Part shown: piece by piece, positions 8,509-17,857 of the stretch
Position numbering within the stretch: the stretch's first letter is position 1
How the letters are laid out: each line of letters starts with the position of its first letter
The notes under the pieces: generated by a model
The model's input: only the letters and a program-made list of their open reading frames with translations
Database searches by the model: none
Told to the model about the DNA's origin: nothing
Position numbers and translations under genes: made by a program
Assembly: GCF_040548815.1 (NCBI RefSeq)
Contig: NZ_JBEPSM010000001.1
Location: 930,001 to 994,000, forward strand
Source of the DNA: Kaistia defluvii
GTDB lineage: Bacteria > Pseudomonadota > Alphaproteobacteria > Rhizobiales > Kaistiaceae
DNA: 64,000 bases
Direction of reading: 5' to 3'

Positions 8509-9756
8509 TCAGGGAGGATCCATGCGCTCCACCGAATACTGGTGCGCCTCCAGCGCCGCGACGATCTCGCGCGCATGCTCGGGGCCGTGCGTTTCGATCG
8601 TGACGTCCAGGCTGGCCCCCTTGGCCGGCACCGTCAGCAGGTGGCGGTGATGCGAGACCTCGAGAATGTTGCCGCCGCAATTGCCGATCGTCTGGGCGAT
8701 GTCGGCAAGCACGCCCGGCCGGTCCGGAATGGTCATGCGCACAGCGACGATGCGCTCGGACCGCGCCAGTTCGCGCACCATGATCGAGGCGGCGAGGCGC
8801 GGATCGATGTTGCCGCCGCAAAGCACCAGTCCGACGCGCTGCCCGCGGAAACGGTCGGGATCGGCCAGCATGGCGGCGAGGCCGGCAGCACCCGCGCCTT
8901 CCGCCATGGTCTTCTGCAGCGTCAGATAGGCGTTCACGGCGCGCTCGATCGCGGTTTCCGACACCAGCACGACGTCGTCGACGAAGCGCCGGGCGATCTC
9001 CAGCGTCAACACGCCGACATTCTTGACGGCGATGCCCTCGGCCAGCGTGTTGCCGCCGCATTCGCCCTCCACGCCGTCGAGGGCCGCCCGCATCGACGGA
9101 TAGAGTTCGGTCTCCACGCCGATGATCTCCGTGTCGGGCGAAAGCGCCTTGGTGGCGATGGCGATGCCGCCGATGAGGCCGCCGCCGCCCACCGGCACCA
9201 GGATGCAATCCAGATGCGGCCCGTCCTCGATCATTTCGAGCGCGATGGTGCCCTGACCGCGAATGACATGCGGATCGTCGTAGGGATGGACCCAGACGGC
9301 GCCGGTTTCGTCGGCGATGCTGGCGGCGATCTGCTGGCAGGCCGCCAGCGTCTCGCCCTCGACGACGACCTTGGCGCCGAAAGCCTGCGTCGCCTCGATC
9401 TTCACGAAGGGCGTCGTCTTCGGCATGACGATGGTGGCGGGGATGCCGAGCCGCTGGGCGTGATAGGCGACGGCCTGGGCGTGGTTGCCGGCCGACATGG
9501 CGACGACGCCGTTGGCGCGTTCCTCGGGCGTCAGCGAAAGCAGCTTGACCAACGCGCCGCGTTCCTTGAAGGCCGAGGTCACCTGCAGGTTCTCGTATTT
9601 GACATAGACCTCGGCGCCCGTCAGCCGCGACAGGCGCGGGGCGGGCAGGAAGGGCGTCCGGATCAGGACCCCGTCGATCAGCCGCGCCGCGTCGCGAATG
9701 TCCTCCAGCGTGGGAATCGCGCGGGACGGCGAGGGGGTCTGGGATGCGTCGGGCAT
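8509..9756 (-). CDS. ilvA: Threonine ammonia-lyase (threonine dehydratase) with C-terminal ACT domain
   Basis: This 415-residue PLP enzyme deaminates threonine to 2-oxobutyrate, the first step toward isoleucine. The PLP lysine is Lys64 in TSAFKERGA; the phosphate loop is PVGGGGLIGG near residue 190; AMSAGNHAQ is the substrate-binding loop. The last 80 residues form a single ACT-like regulatory domain (MTIPDRPGVLADIAQTIG). A single ACT-like domain and about 400 residues resemble the short IlvA/TdcB-like form common in alphaproteobacteria, so a catabolic role cannot be excluded. The LivH-type gene ends 16 bases from its start, so the two may be co-transcribed. Confidence 0.9.
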   Translation of the reverse strand: MPDASQTPSPSRAIPTLEDIRDAARLIDGVLIRTPFLPAPRLSRLTGAEVYVKYENLQVTSAFKERGALVKLLSLTPEERANGVVAMSAGNHAQAVAYHAQRLGIPATIVMPKTTPFVKIEATQAFGAKVVVEGETLAACQQIAASIADETGAVWVHPYDDPHVIRGQGTIALEMIEDGPHLDCILVPVGGGGLIGGIAIATKALSPDTEIIGVETELYPSMRAALDGVEGECGGNTLAEGIAVKNVGVLTLEIARRFVDDVVLVSETAIERAVNAYLTLQKTMAEGAGAAGLAAMLADPDRFRGQRVGLVLCGGNIDPRLAASIMVRELARSERIVAVRMTIPDRPGVLADIAQTIGNCGGNILEVSHHRHLLTVPAKGASLDVTIETHGPEHAREIVAALEAHQYSVERMDPP

Positions 9757-9772
9757 GGGGCCTCCGGGAAGA

Positions 9773-11149
9773 TCAGGGCAGGCGTGTCCCGCGCCCCTCT
9801 TCCAGCGCTTGGCCGAGGCCCAGCAGGCCGTTGGGGCGCAGCAGGAAGAGCAGGGTGAGGACGGAGAGCACGACGATGTCGCGCGAGGTCGAATCGAAAT
9901 AAGCGGACCAGAGCGTCTCGAGGGTTGCGATCAGCAGTCCGCCCAGCACGGCGCCGACGAGCGAACCCGCGCCGCCGACCAGGCTGGCGAGCAGCGCCTT
10001 CAGGCCGACCATCAACCCCATCGAGAAACTGATGGTGCCATAGCTGAAGGCGATGACGAGTCCGCCGCCGGCCGTCAGGGCCGATGCCAGGACCATGGTC
10101 GTCGCGGTGACGGCCGAGGTATGAATGCCGGCGAGACGTGCCATGACGCGGTCATCCGACACGGCGCGCCAGGCGCGGCCGAAGCGCGAGAACCGCATGA
10201 AGGCGAGCACGGCCGGCAGGATGACCAGGGCCGAGGCGATGATCAGCAGGCGCATTTCCGGAATGATGACGGGGAAGTCGCCTCCGGTGAGGGTGACCGG
10301 TGTTTCCAGCATCGGCTCGACCCAGATGTCGCGCACGCCCTGCGTCAGACGCAGCATTTCCGAAAGCGCGATGCCGAGCCCGATCGTGGCGATGATGAAG
10401 GCGCGGTCCGGCCGCCCCTCCAGCGGCAGGACGACCGAGCGACCGACCAGCCAGCCCCAGAGCGCGGCCAGGGCGACCGCGGTTGCGATGGCCAGCGCCA
10501 CGGTGGCCAGCAGCCCGAAGGACGGAATCCCGCCGGCCGCCACGATGCCGAACAGCGCGCCATAGCCGCCGATCACGGCGATCTGGCCAAAGGCCATGTT
10601 GATGCGGCGGATCAGGCCGTAGATCAGCGCGTAGGCCAGCGCCAGCGGCGAATAGAGGGCGGCAAGCGCCAGGATGTTGGTGATCTGTTGGAGCGCGAAG
10701 CCAACTGCCTTGGGCGGCGCCCAGGAGAGAAGCTGGATGCTGGGCGGCTGCCAGTTGGTCTCGGCCACGGCCCGCGAAATGGCAGTATCGCTGGACAGGA
10801 ACCAGCGATAGAGCGTCAGCAACTGCCGCTCGGAGAGAGCACCGTCATAGCCGCGCACGCCGATGACGTCGCGCCGGCCCATCTCCAGCGTACCTCCGCC
10901 AAACGCGCAGTCGACATAGAGCGGCAGCGGCATGCTGGGGACGGTGTAATTGACCCGGACCGCATGGCTGACGCCGGTCAGCGGAATCACCGACTGGATC
11001 GTGACCTTCTGGTTTTCCGGCGCCACGGCGGTCGCGACGGCGACGCAGATCCGCGCCTGTTGGCGGTCGACCTCGGAGCACGCGGAAAGCAGCGCGGCCG
11101 CGCAGAAGAGGAGCGCCATGATCGCGGCCGATCTTGCCGCCCCCCGCAT
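9773..11149 (-). CDS. LivH-type ABC permease with lipoprotein-like N-terminal extension
   Basis: This 458-residue protein has two parts. Residues 1-24 look like a lipoprotein signal (hydrophobic stretch ending LLSAC, Cys24), followed by about 130 residues of apparently extracytoplasmic sequence with no recognised family. From about residue 150 it is a branched-chain amino acid/urea type permease: ALAYALIYGLIRRINMAFGQ, the EAA-like loop FSRFGRAWRAVSDD, and ILRPNG-like end FLLRPNGLLG. Such permeases normally pair with LivM, two ATPases and a binding protein; none is here. It lies tightly between hemB (13 bases) and ilvA (16 bases), perhaps in one transcript. The substrate is unknown. Confidence 0.85.
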   Translation of the reverse strand: MRGAARSAAIMALLFCAAALLSACSEVDRQQARICVAVATAVAPENQKVTIQSVIPLTGVSHAVRVNYTVPSMPLPLYVDCAFGGGTLEMGRRDVIGVRGYDGALSERQLLTLYRWFLSSDTAISRAVAETNWQPPSIQLLSWAPPKAVGFALQQITNILALAALYSPLALAYALIYGLIRRINMAFGQIAVIGGYGALFGIVAAGGIPSFGLLATVALAIATAVALAALWGWLVGRSVVLPLEGRPDRAFIIATIGLGIALSEMLRLTQGVRDIWVEPMLETPVTLTGGDFPVIIPEMRLLIIASALVILPAVLAFMRFSRFGRAWRAVSDDRVMARLAGIHTSAVTATTMVLASALTAGGGLVIAFSYGTISFSMGLMVGLKALLASLVGGAGSLVGAVLGGLLIATLETLWSAYFDSTSRDIVVLSVLTLLFLLRPNGLLGLGQALEEGRGTRLP

Positions 11150-11162
11150 CGGCGCGCCCCGT

Positions 11163-12215
<1,053 letters not shown>

Positions 12216-12278
12216 TTAGCACCGGGAAAACCCGCTGCAAGCGCCGCACTGTCGCGCCTCCGGATGAGACGGAGCGGC

Positions 12279-13571
12279 CTAGCTGTCGCTCTTTCGGACG
12301 AGAACCTTGTCGATCCGCCGGCCGTCGAGGTCAACCACCTCGAAGATCCAGCCCTCATAGCTGAAGAACTCGCCCGGCACCGGGATGTGGCCGAAATGGT
12401 TCAGCATGAAGCCCGCCATGGTGGCGAAATCCTCGTCGCTGTCGACCAGCTTCAGCGCCAGCGTGCGCTCGACGCTGTCGATCTGGGCGCTGCCGTCGAT
12501 CAGCCAGGAGCCGTCGGCGCGCTGGGTGGCGTCGGGAACGTCGTCGCCCTCATGTTCGGGCATGTCGCCGGCGATCGCGGTCAGGATGTCCATCGGCGTC
12601 ACGACGCCCTGGAAGCTGCCATACTCGTCGAGCACCACGGCCATATGGACGTTCGACGTCTTGAAGCGGTCCAGCACCTTCAGGATGGGCATGCGCTCGT
12701 CGACATAGAGCGGCTCGCGGATGACCGGCGTCAGGTCGACGGTCTGGCCCTTGTAGATCTGCTCCAGCAGGTCCTTGGCGTGGACGATGCCGATCACCGC
12801 GTCGATCTCGCCGCGACTGACGGGAAAGCGCGAATGACCGGATTCGATCACGGCGTCGCGGATGTCGGTCGGCGAATCCTCGATATCGAGCCAGACCACG
12901 TCCGGCCGGGCGACCATGATCGTGCGGACCGAACGGTCGGCGACGCGGATCACCGCCTCGATCATCTCGCGCTCGGCCTGATGGAAGACGCCGGCCTCGG
13001 TGCCTTCCGCGATCATCGTCTTGACCTCTTCCTCGGTCACGCCGCGCTCGTCATTCTCCTGTTTGCCGAGAATGCGCAGCACGGTGTTGGTCGAGAGGCG
13101 CAGGAACCAGACGATCGGCAGAGCGACGCGCGCCAGCAGCCCGACCGGCCGCGCCACGAAGCAGGCAAGCCGCTCGGGATTGGTCAGCGCCAGGCGCTTC
13201 GGCACCAACTCGCCCGCAATCAGCGAGAAATAGGCGAGGCCCACGACGACGATGACCGTCGAGATGGTCGAGGCGCGGTCGCCGAGGCTCGGGAATTCAT
13301 AGAGCAGGAAGTCGTTGAGCGGCGTTGCGAGCGCAGCCTCGCCGAAGGCGCCGGACAGGATCGCAACCAGGGTGATGCCGATCTGCACCGCCGACAGGAA
13401 GCCGGTGGGGTCCTCCGCCAGCTTGAGCGCCGCGGTGGCGCCGCCGACCCCTTCGCTGGCCATGAACTGCAGACGGGCAGGGCGGGATGAAACGACGGCG
13501 ATCTCGGATAGCGCAAAGAAGCCGTTGAAAGCGATCAACACAGCGATGATCAGAATGTCTTGCCAGGGCAT
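12279..13571 (-). CDS. CNNM/CorC-type membrane protein with CBS pair (hemolysin family)
   Basis: This protein of about 430 residues has an N-terminal DUF21 membrane domain (four hydrophobic segments; NGFFALSEIAVVSSR and GELVPKRLAL are family signatures). Two CBS motifs follow (about 200-320; SRFPVS, GIVHAKDLL, DEYGSFQGVVTPMDIL), then a CorC/HlyC C-terminal domain (DGSAQIDSVE to VLVRKSDS). Relatives are linked to magnesium or cobalt export; the hemolysin name is historical. I chose ATG at 13571; a TTG start seven codons upstream is possible, and neither has a clear ribosome-binding site. It is separated from hemB by about 96 bases. Confidence 0.88.
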   Translation of the reverse strand: MPWQDILIIAVLIAFNGFFALSEIAVVSSRPARLQFMASEGVGGATAALKLAEDPTGFLSAVQIGITLVAILSGAFGEAALATPLNDFLLYEFPSLGDRASTISTVIVVVGLAYFSLIAGELVPKRLALTNPERLACFVARPVGLLARVALPIVWFLRLSTNTVLRILGKQENDERGVTEEEVKTMIAEGTEAGVFHQAEREMIEAVIRVADRSVRTIMVARPDVVWLDIEDSPTDIRDAVIESGHSRFPVSRGEIDAVIGIVHAKDLLEQIYKGQTVDLTPVIREPLYVDERMPILKVLDRFKTSNVHMAVVLDEYGSFQGVVTPMDILTAIAGDMPEHEGDDVPDATQRADGSWLIDGSAQIDSVERTLALKLVDSDEDFATMAGFMLNHFGHIPVPGEFFSYEGWIFEVVDLDGRRIDKVLVRKSDS

Positions 13572-13869
13572 GTGTCGTTTAGCGCGCGGCAATCATTGAA
13601 AAGGGCACCATCTTATCCGTTTGGACATGGAAAAAAGGACTGGCGAGCCGAACCTAAAGGTCCCGCTCCAGAGCAAAGCTTCGCATACGCTATCTCGACA
13701 TGATGGTGATCATATCGAACGCTGCAAGTTCTCGCCAGCGGAGAGATGCTTCAATCGCTGCATTGCGGAAATCCCGCGCCCGGCTGAATGAGGTGGGGAC
13801 GGCGGGCCAAGCGCCCTTGCCCCTCCCTATGCCCGGCTTACGATCCCCGCTTCGCGCGCCGGAGGCAAG

Positions 13870-14910
13870 ATGGCCGAGCCAGAGATCCTTTTCGAACGCC
13901 GGGGACATGCCGGCCTTGTCACGCTGAACCGCCCGGGCGCGCTCAACGCCCTGTCGCATGGCATGGTGACCGCGCTCGCCCAGGCGCTCGAAGGTTGGCG
14001 GGACGATCCCGAGATCCGCCTCGTCATCGTGCGGGCGGTCGGCCGCGCCTTCTGCGCCGGCGGCGACATCCGCGCCGTCTACGAGGCAGGGCAGGGATCT
14101 CCCGCTCAGAAGGCGTTCTTCGAGGCGGAGTATCGCCTGAATGCCGCGATCAAGGCGTTCCCGAAACCCTATGTCGCGCTGATCGACGGCTATGTGATGG
14201 GCGGCGGCGCCGGCATTTCGGTGCACGGCTCGCACCGGGTCTTCGCCGAGAAGGCCGTGTTCGCCATGCCGGAAACCGGCATCGGCTTCTTCCCGGATGT
14301 CGGCTCCAGCTTCTTCCTGTCGCGCATGCCGAGCCACACGGGCCTCTATTGCGCGCTCGGTGCCATCCGTCTGGCGCGCGGCGATGCGCTCCATGCGGGC
14401 ATTGCCACCCATGCCGCGCCCGCGGCCGCCTTCGACGCGATCGTCGCACGCCTCGCGGAGTCGGACGACGTCGACGCTGTGATTTCCGAGTTTGCCGAGC
14501 CGGCGGCGCCGGAAACGCTCGGTTCGCTGGCCCTTGCCATCGAGGCGGTCTTTGCCACGGGCTCGGTCGAATCGATCCTGGCAAGGCTGGACGCCCTGCA
14601 GGGGCCGCTCGCGGATTGGGGCGGCGGCACGGCCGCGGCGATCCGCGGCAAGTCGCCGACCAGCCTGCGGATTGCGCTGCGGCAGATCCGCGCCGCAGGC
14701 GAGCTCGCATTCGAAGACTGCATTCGCCTCGATTGGCGCATCGCCAACGCGATCCTCGACGGGCACGACTTCTATGAAGGCGTGCGGGCGGCTCTGGTCG
14801 ACAAGGATCAATCGCCGCGCTGGAACCCTGCTACGCTCGACGCAGTTGACCCGGGCGTGATCGAAGGGCACTTCGTGGCTCCCCTCGACGGAGACATTCC
14901 GCTGCCATGA
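13870..14910 (+). CDS. 3-hydroxyisobutyryl-CoA hydrolase (enoyl-CoA hydratase/isomerase family)
   Basis: This 346-residue crotonase-fold enzyme probably hydrolyses 3-hydroxyisobutyryl-CoA in valine breakdown. The oxyanion-hole motifs are visible: GRAFCAGGDIRAVYE (about 58-72) and IDGYVMGGGAGISVHGSHRV (about 105-124), with PETGIGFFPDVGSSFFLSR after. Length and the C-terminal extension separate HIBCH from plain enoyl-CoA hydratases (about 260). No other valine-catabolic gene lies here. The next gene starts inside its stop (ATGA overlap), which suggests translational coupling to an apparently unrelated membrane protein. The nearly 300-base gap before it holds no visible gene. Confidence 0.9.
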   Translation: MAEPEILFERRGHAGLVTLNRPGALNALSHGMVTALAQALEGWRDDPEIRLVIVRAVGRAFCAGGDIRAVYEAGQGSPAQKAFFEAEYRLNAAIKAFPKPYVALIDGYVMGGGAGISVHGSHRVFAEKAVFAMPETGIGFFPDVGSSFFLSRMPSHTGLYCALGAIRLARGDALHAGIATHAAPAAAFDAIVARLAESDDVDAVISEFAEPAAPETLGSLALAIEAVFATGSVESILARLDALQGPLADWGGGTAAAIRGKSPTSLRIALRQIRAAGELAFEDCIRLDWRIANAILDGHDFYEGVRAALVDKDQSPRWNPATLDAVDPGVIEGHFVAPLDGDIPLP

Positions 14911-15329
14911 TGGACAATGAAGTCACCCAGCTCCCCAGCGAGCCGGACAATCCCTACGATCTGGCGCTGAACGTCTATCTGCGCGGCGTGGCGGCCATTC
15001 TGCTGCTGCTCGGCCTTCGTCACTGGCTCTACATCGCCGGCGTGTTCCAGGACGATGGCTGGAGCCTGGAGACGATGTCGAACCAGTGGCGGTTCGTCAC
15101 CATCAACCTCGCCGTCGTCGACCTCGTCGCGGCCGTCGGGCTGTGGATGCGCGTGGCCTGGGGCAATGTGATCTGGGTCTATATCGCGATGTTCGAAGTG
15201 GCGATGCACACGGTGTTCGCCGACACGTTCGGTTTCGACTGGCTCATCGTTTCCTTCCATGTCGTGTCGCTGCTGGTGTTCGTGGGACTGCTGGTGATGA
15301 GCCGGCGGCATGAAGCGGCGGCCGGCTGA
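14907..15329 (+). CDS. DUF6163-type inner-membrane protein
   Basis: This 140-residue protein has four likely transmembrane segments (about 28-48, 66-84, 90-110, 115-133) and a short acidic N-terminus. It resembles the DUF6163 proteins encoded beside ldtR in rhizobia; their function is not known. It overlaps the hydrolase gene by four bases and lies 190 bases before ldtR. Because this neighbour relation is kept in related genomes, a link to envelope control is possible but not shown. Confidence 0.75.
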   Translation: MMDNEVTQLPSEPDNPYDLALNVYLRGVAAILLLLGLRHWLYIAGVFQDDGWSLETMSNQWRFVTINLAVVDLVAAVGLWMRVAWGNVIWVYIAMFEVAMHTVFADTFGFDWLIVSFHVVSLLVFVGLLVMSRRHEAAAG

Positions 15330-15421
15330 AAGCCAGGCGTCGCCTAGCTTCGCGCGGGCCGGATAGTAAGTTTTTAACGATAAGAACCGTTTCGAATGCC
15401 AACTTGCGAGGTAAGCAGACG

Positions 15422-15438
15422 TTAAGCCTGATCCTTAA
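15422..15438. promoter_or_regulatory. Inverted repeat upstream of ldtR (candidate operator)
   Basis: TTAAG-CCTGATC-CTTAA is a 5-7-5 inverted repeat about 80 bases before the ldtR ATG, in the lower-GC part of the gap. MarR-family proteins often bind such sites in their own promoter; the assignment here is inference. Confidence 0.3.
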
Positions 15439-15519
15439 GATGATTTTCAAATGCCGCCTATAAGTTCCGTTGTCATGAGGTGAGAGCAATACTTGCCGCG
15501 GAAACAAGAGGCAGAGAAG

Positions 15520-16032
15520 ATGATCAGCGCAATGCGGGCAGTCGAAACGGTCGCCAAGCCCCAGTCTACTTCGGAACTCAAGCCGCTTTACATGGAGGCT
15601 GTAACGCTCGTCGAGCGTCTGCATCGCCGCCTCCTCGATGTCGTCAAGGACGAGTTCGACCGCGAAGGGCGCTCCGACATCAATAGCGTCCAGGCGCTGC
15701 TGCTGTTCAACATCGGCGATGCCGAACTGACCGCCGGCGAACTGCGCACCCGCGGCTACTATCTCGGCTCCAACGTCTCCTACAATCTCAAGAAGCTGGT
15801 CGAGATGGGCTACATCCATCACCAGCGTTCGCGGATGGATCGCCGTTCGGTCCGCGTCAGCCTGACCGAGAAGGGCCAGGAAGTCGCCGCGATCGTCGGC
15901 GGCGTCTATGAGCGCCACATGAAGTCCATCGAGCAGGTCGGCGGCATCGCGGTCGATGACTTCCAGCAGCTCAACCGCTCGCTGCAGCGCCTCGAGCGCT
16001 TCTGGACCGACCAGATCCTCTATCGCCTCTGA
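15520..16032 (+). CDS. ldtR: LdtR-type MarR/winged-helix transcriptional regulator
   Basis: This 170-residue winged-helix protein belongs to the MarR-like group named LdtR in Liberibacter and rhizobia, where it controls L,D-transpeptidase genes and osmotic-stress tolerance. The DNA-binding part is about residues 55-125: SVQALLLFNIGDAELTAGEL, RGYYLGSNVSYNLKKLVEMG (recognition helix and following turn) and the wing QRSRMDRRSVRVSLTEKG. I chose the ATG at 15520 with a GAGG about 10 bases upstream; a TTG nine codons earlier is possible. A terminator follows directly, and the next gene is the probable target L,D-transpeptidase. Confidence 0.88.
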   Translation: MISAMRAVETVAKPQSTSELKPLYMEAVTLVERLHRRLLDVVKDEFDREGRSDINSVQALLLFNIGDAELTAGELRTRGYYLGSNVSYNLKKLVEMGYIHHQRSRMDRRSVRVSLTEKGQEVAAIVGGVYERHMKSIEQVGGIAVDDFQQLNRSLQRLERFWTDQILYRL

Positions 16033-16052
16033 GAACGGACCGCCTGACCTTC

Positions 16053-16085
16053 CAAAAGCCCCGGCCGCCCCTGCCGGGGCTTTTG
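16053..16085 (+). terminator. Rho-independent terminator of ldtR
   Basis: AAAAGCCCCGG and CCGGGGCTTTT form a stem with a short C-rich loop, ending in TTTTG, 20 bases after the ldtR stop. Confidence 0.88.
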
Positions 16086-16385
16086 CACGTTCGGGCTCTT
16101 GTGAACGCGGCGGTAACCATCGCGATGCGACATGGTGGGGCGGTGCTGCAATGCAGCGCTGTGACATGAAAGCGCCATACTGCCATGAAACCCAAAGACA
16201 TACGGATCAAGCCGTGTCCTGTGCCGTGATCGGCTGTATGGAGACCGCTTGCGGCGTGGCTCATCGGGCCGGTTGTAGCAGATGTGTTTTCAGGGTTCGC
16301 GGCGCGTACTAGCCGCAGTCGAAGATCGGGGGCTGGCGACGAGGTCGCGGGCTCCCTGTACCAGCGAGCTTCCAGAAGTATCGAC
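16086..16385. promoter_or_regulatory. Regulatory gap between ldtR and the L,D-transpeptidase
   Basis: The 300-base gap has no convincing gene. It contains a 13-base palindrome (GCTGC-AAT-GCAGC, 16145-16157) and two direct CATGAAA repeats at 16165-16171 and 16184-16190, 19 bases apart, which places them on the same DNA face. These are candidate LdtR sites; no experiment or motif search supports this yet. Confidence 0.35.
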
Positions 16386-17678
16386 ATGACCGGATCAAAG
16401 AACACCACTCTCCTTCCTGCCACCGCCATGACGCGCCGTGGCGCGTTGCGCTCGATCGCCGGCGCGCTTGCCGCATCGGTCGCGATGCCGCTCGCCGCGT
16501 TCGCCCAGGATGTCGATCCGATCAACCAGGTGCTGCAGAGCGGCAGCGGCGACTGGTCGGACGGCTTTGACGCCGCCTCGAACGGGGCAGCCTCGGTCCG
16601 CACTTCGGCGCCGATCCTGTCGCCCGATACGGCGCAGGCCGTCGAATACGCGATCCAGAATTACACCGACATCGTCGCACGCGGCGGCTGGCCGATGGTT
16701 CCGGCCGACAAGAAGCTCAGCCTCGGCCTGCGCGACCCGAATGTCGTCATCCTGCGCCAGCGCCTGACCGTTTCCGGCGACCTCGCCGCCGGCGCCGGCA
16801 ATTCGCAGACCTTCGATTCCTATGTCGACGCGGGTCTCCGCCGATTCCAGGCCCGTCATGGCCTGCCGGCCGACGGCGTCGCGGGTCAGTCGACCATCAA
16901 CATGATGAACGTCCCGGCCGATGTCCGGCTCGGCCAGTTGCAGACCAATCTGGTCCGGCTGCGCTCGATGTCGGGCTTCCTCGGCGAACGCTACGTGATG
17001 ATCAACATCCCGGCCGCCGCGATCGAGGTGGTCGAGAACGGCCGCGTCATCTCGCGTCACACCGCCGTCGTCGGCAAGGTCGATCGGCCCACGCCGGTGC
17101 TTGCGACGAAGATCTACCGCATCAGCTTCAATCCGAACTGGACCGTGCCGGCGTCGATCATCCGCAAGGACCTGATCCCGCTGATGCAGAAGTCGCCGGA
17201 TTACCTGACGAAGAAGCACATTCGCATCTTCGATTCGGCGGGCGTGGAAGTGCCGCCCGAGTCGATCGACTGGAACACCGACCAAGCCACCAAGGGCTAC
17301 ATGTTCCGTCAGGATCCGGGCGACTTCAACTCGCTCGGCAGCGTGCGCATCTCGTTCCACAATGACGAGCAGGTGTACATGCACGACACGCCGCAGAAGG
17401 ACATTTTCGGTCGCGAGCAGCGCTTCGATTCGTCGGGCTGCATCCGCGTGCAGAACATCCGCCAGGTGATCGGCTGGCTGCTGCGCGACACGCCGGAATT
17501 CCCGCGTGAGCGAATCGACGCGATCTTCAAGTCGGGCGAGCAGGTGAACGTCAATCCGAAGCCGGAAATGCCGCTCTACCTGCAATATATCAGCGCCTGG
17601 GCGATGGCCGATGGCGTGACCCACTTCCGCGATGACATTTACAATCGCGACGGTATCGGCCAGCTGGCGCTACAATAG
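16386..17678 (+). CDS. L,D-transpeptidase (YcbB/LdtD-like) with peptidoglycan-binding domain
   Basis: This exported enzyme of about 430 residues forms 3-3 peptidoglycan cross-links or similar wall attachments. It has a twin-arginine-like leader (TRRGALRSIAGALAASVAMP, cleavage likely after AFA), then a helical region, a peptidoglycan-binding segment (about 120-190; LRRFQARHGLPADGVAGQST) and a YkuD domain (about 210-380). The catalytic cysteine is in FDSSGCIRVQN, with the upstream His in RISFHNDEQVYMHDTP. I use the ATG at 16386; the frame is open further upstream, and an ATG at 16428 is another option. It follows ldtR, whose homologs regulate such enzymes. Confidence 0.92.
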   Translation: MTGSKNTTLLPATAMTRRGALRSIAGALAASVAMPLAAFAQDVDPINQVLQSGSGDWSDGFDAASNGAASVRTSAPILSPDTAQAVEYAIQNYTDIVARGGWPMVPADKKLSLGLRDPNVVILRQRLTVSGDLAAGAGNSQTFDSYVDAGLRRFQARHGLPADGVAGQSTINMMNVPADVRLGQLQTNLVRLRSMSGFLGERYVMINIPAAAIEVVENGRVISRHTAVVGKVDRPTPVLATKIYRISFNPNWTVPASIIRKDLIPLMQKSPDYLTKKHIRIFDSAGVEVPPESIDWNTDQATKGYMFRQDPGDFNSLGSVRISFHNDEQVYMHDTPQKDIFGREQRFDSSGCIRVQNIRQVIGWLLRDTPEFPRERIDAIFKSGEQVNVNPKPEMPLYLQYISAWAMADGVTHFRDDIYNRDGIGQLALQ

Positions 17679-17701
17679 GTCGCTGGCACGCCGGAAAATC
17701 A

Positions 17702-17765
17702 GTCGTTTCGCGCCGTAAGGGCGAAACGACCCTCGTGAATTGAAGGGCCGATGAGGCCCTTTTTC
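17702..17765 (+). terminator. Tandem hairpins ending the L,D-transpeptidase unit
   Basis: The first hairpin is a perfect 10-base stem (GTCGTTTCGC at 17702-17711, GCGAAACGAC at 17721-17730). The second, AAGGGCC-GATGA-GGCCCT followed by TTTTTC at 17743-17765, is a classic terminator. Confidence 0.85.
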
Positions 17766-17857
17766 TTGGCGTCTACCCCTACATATGGTACGCCGCCCGG
17801 GTTCCGGCCGTGCCGTCATTGGCACATATCCGGTACCGCCAACAGGATGGACCGCCC

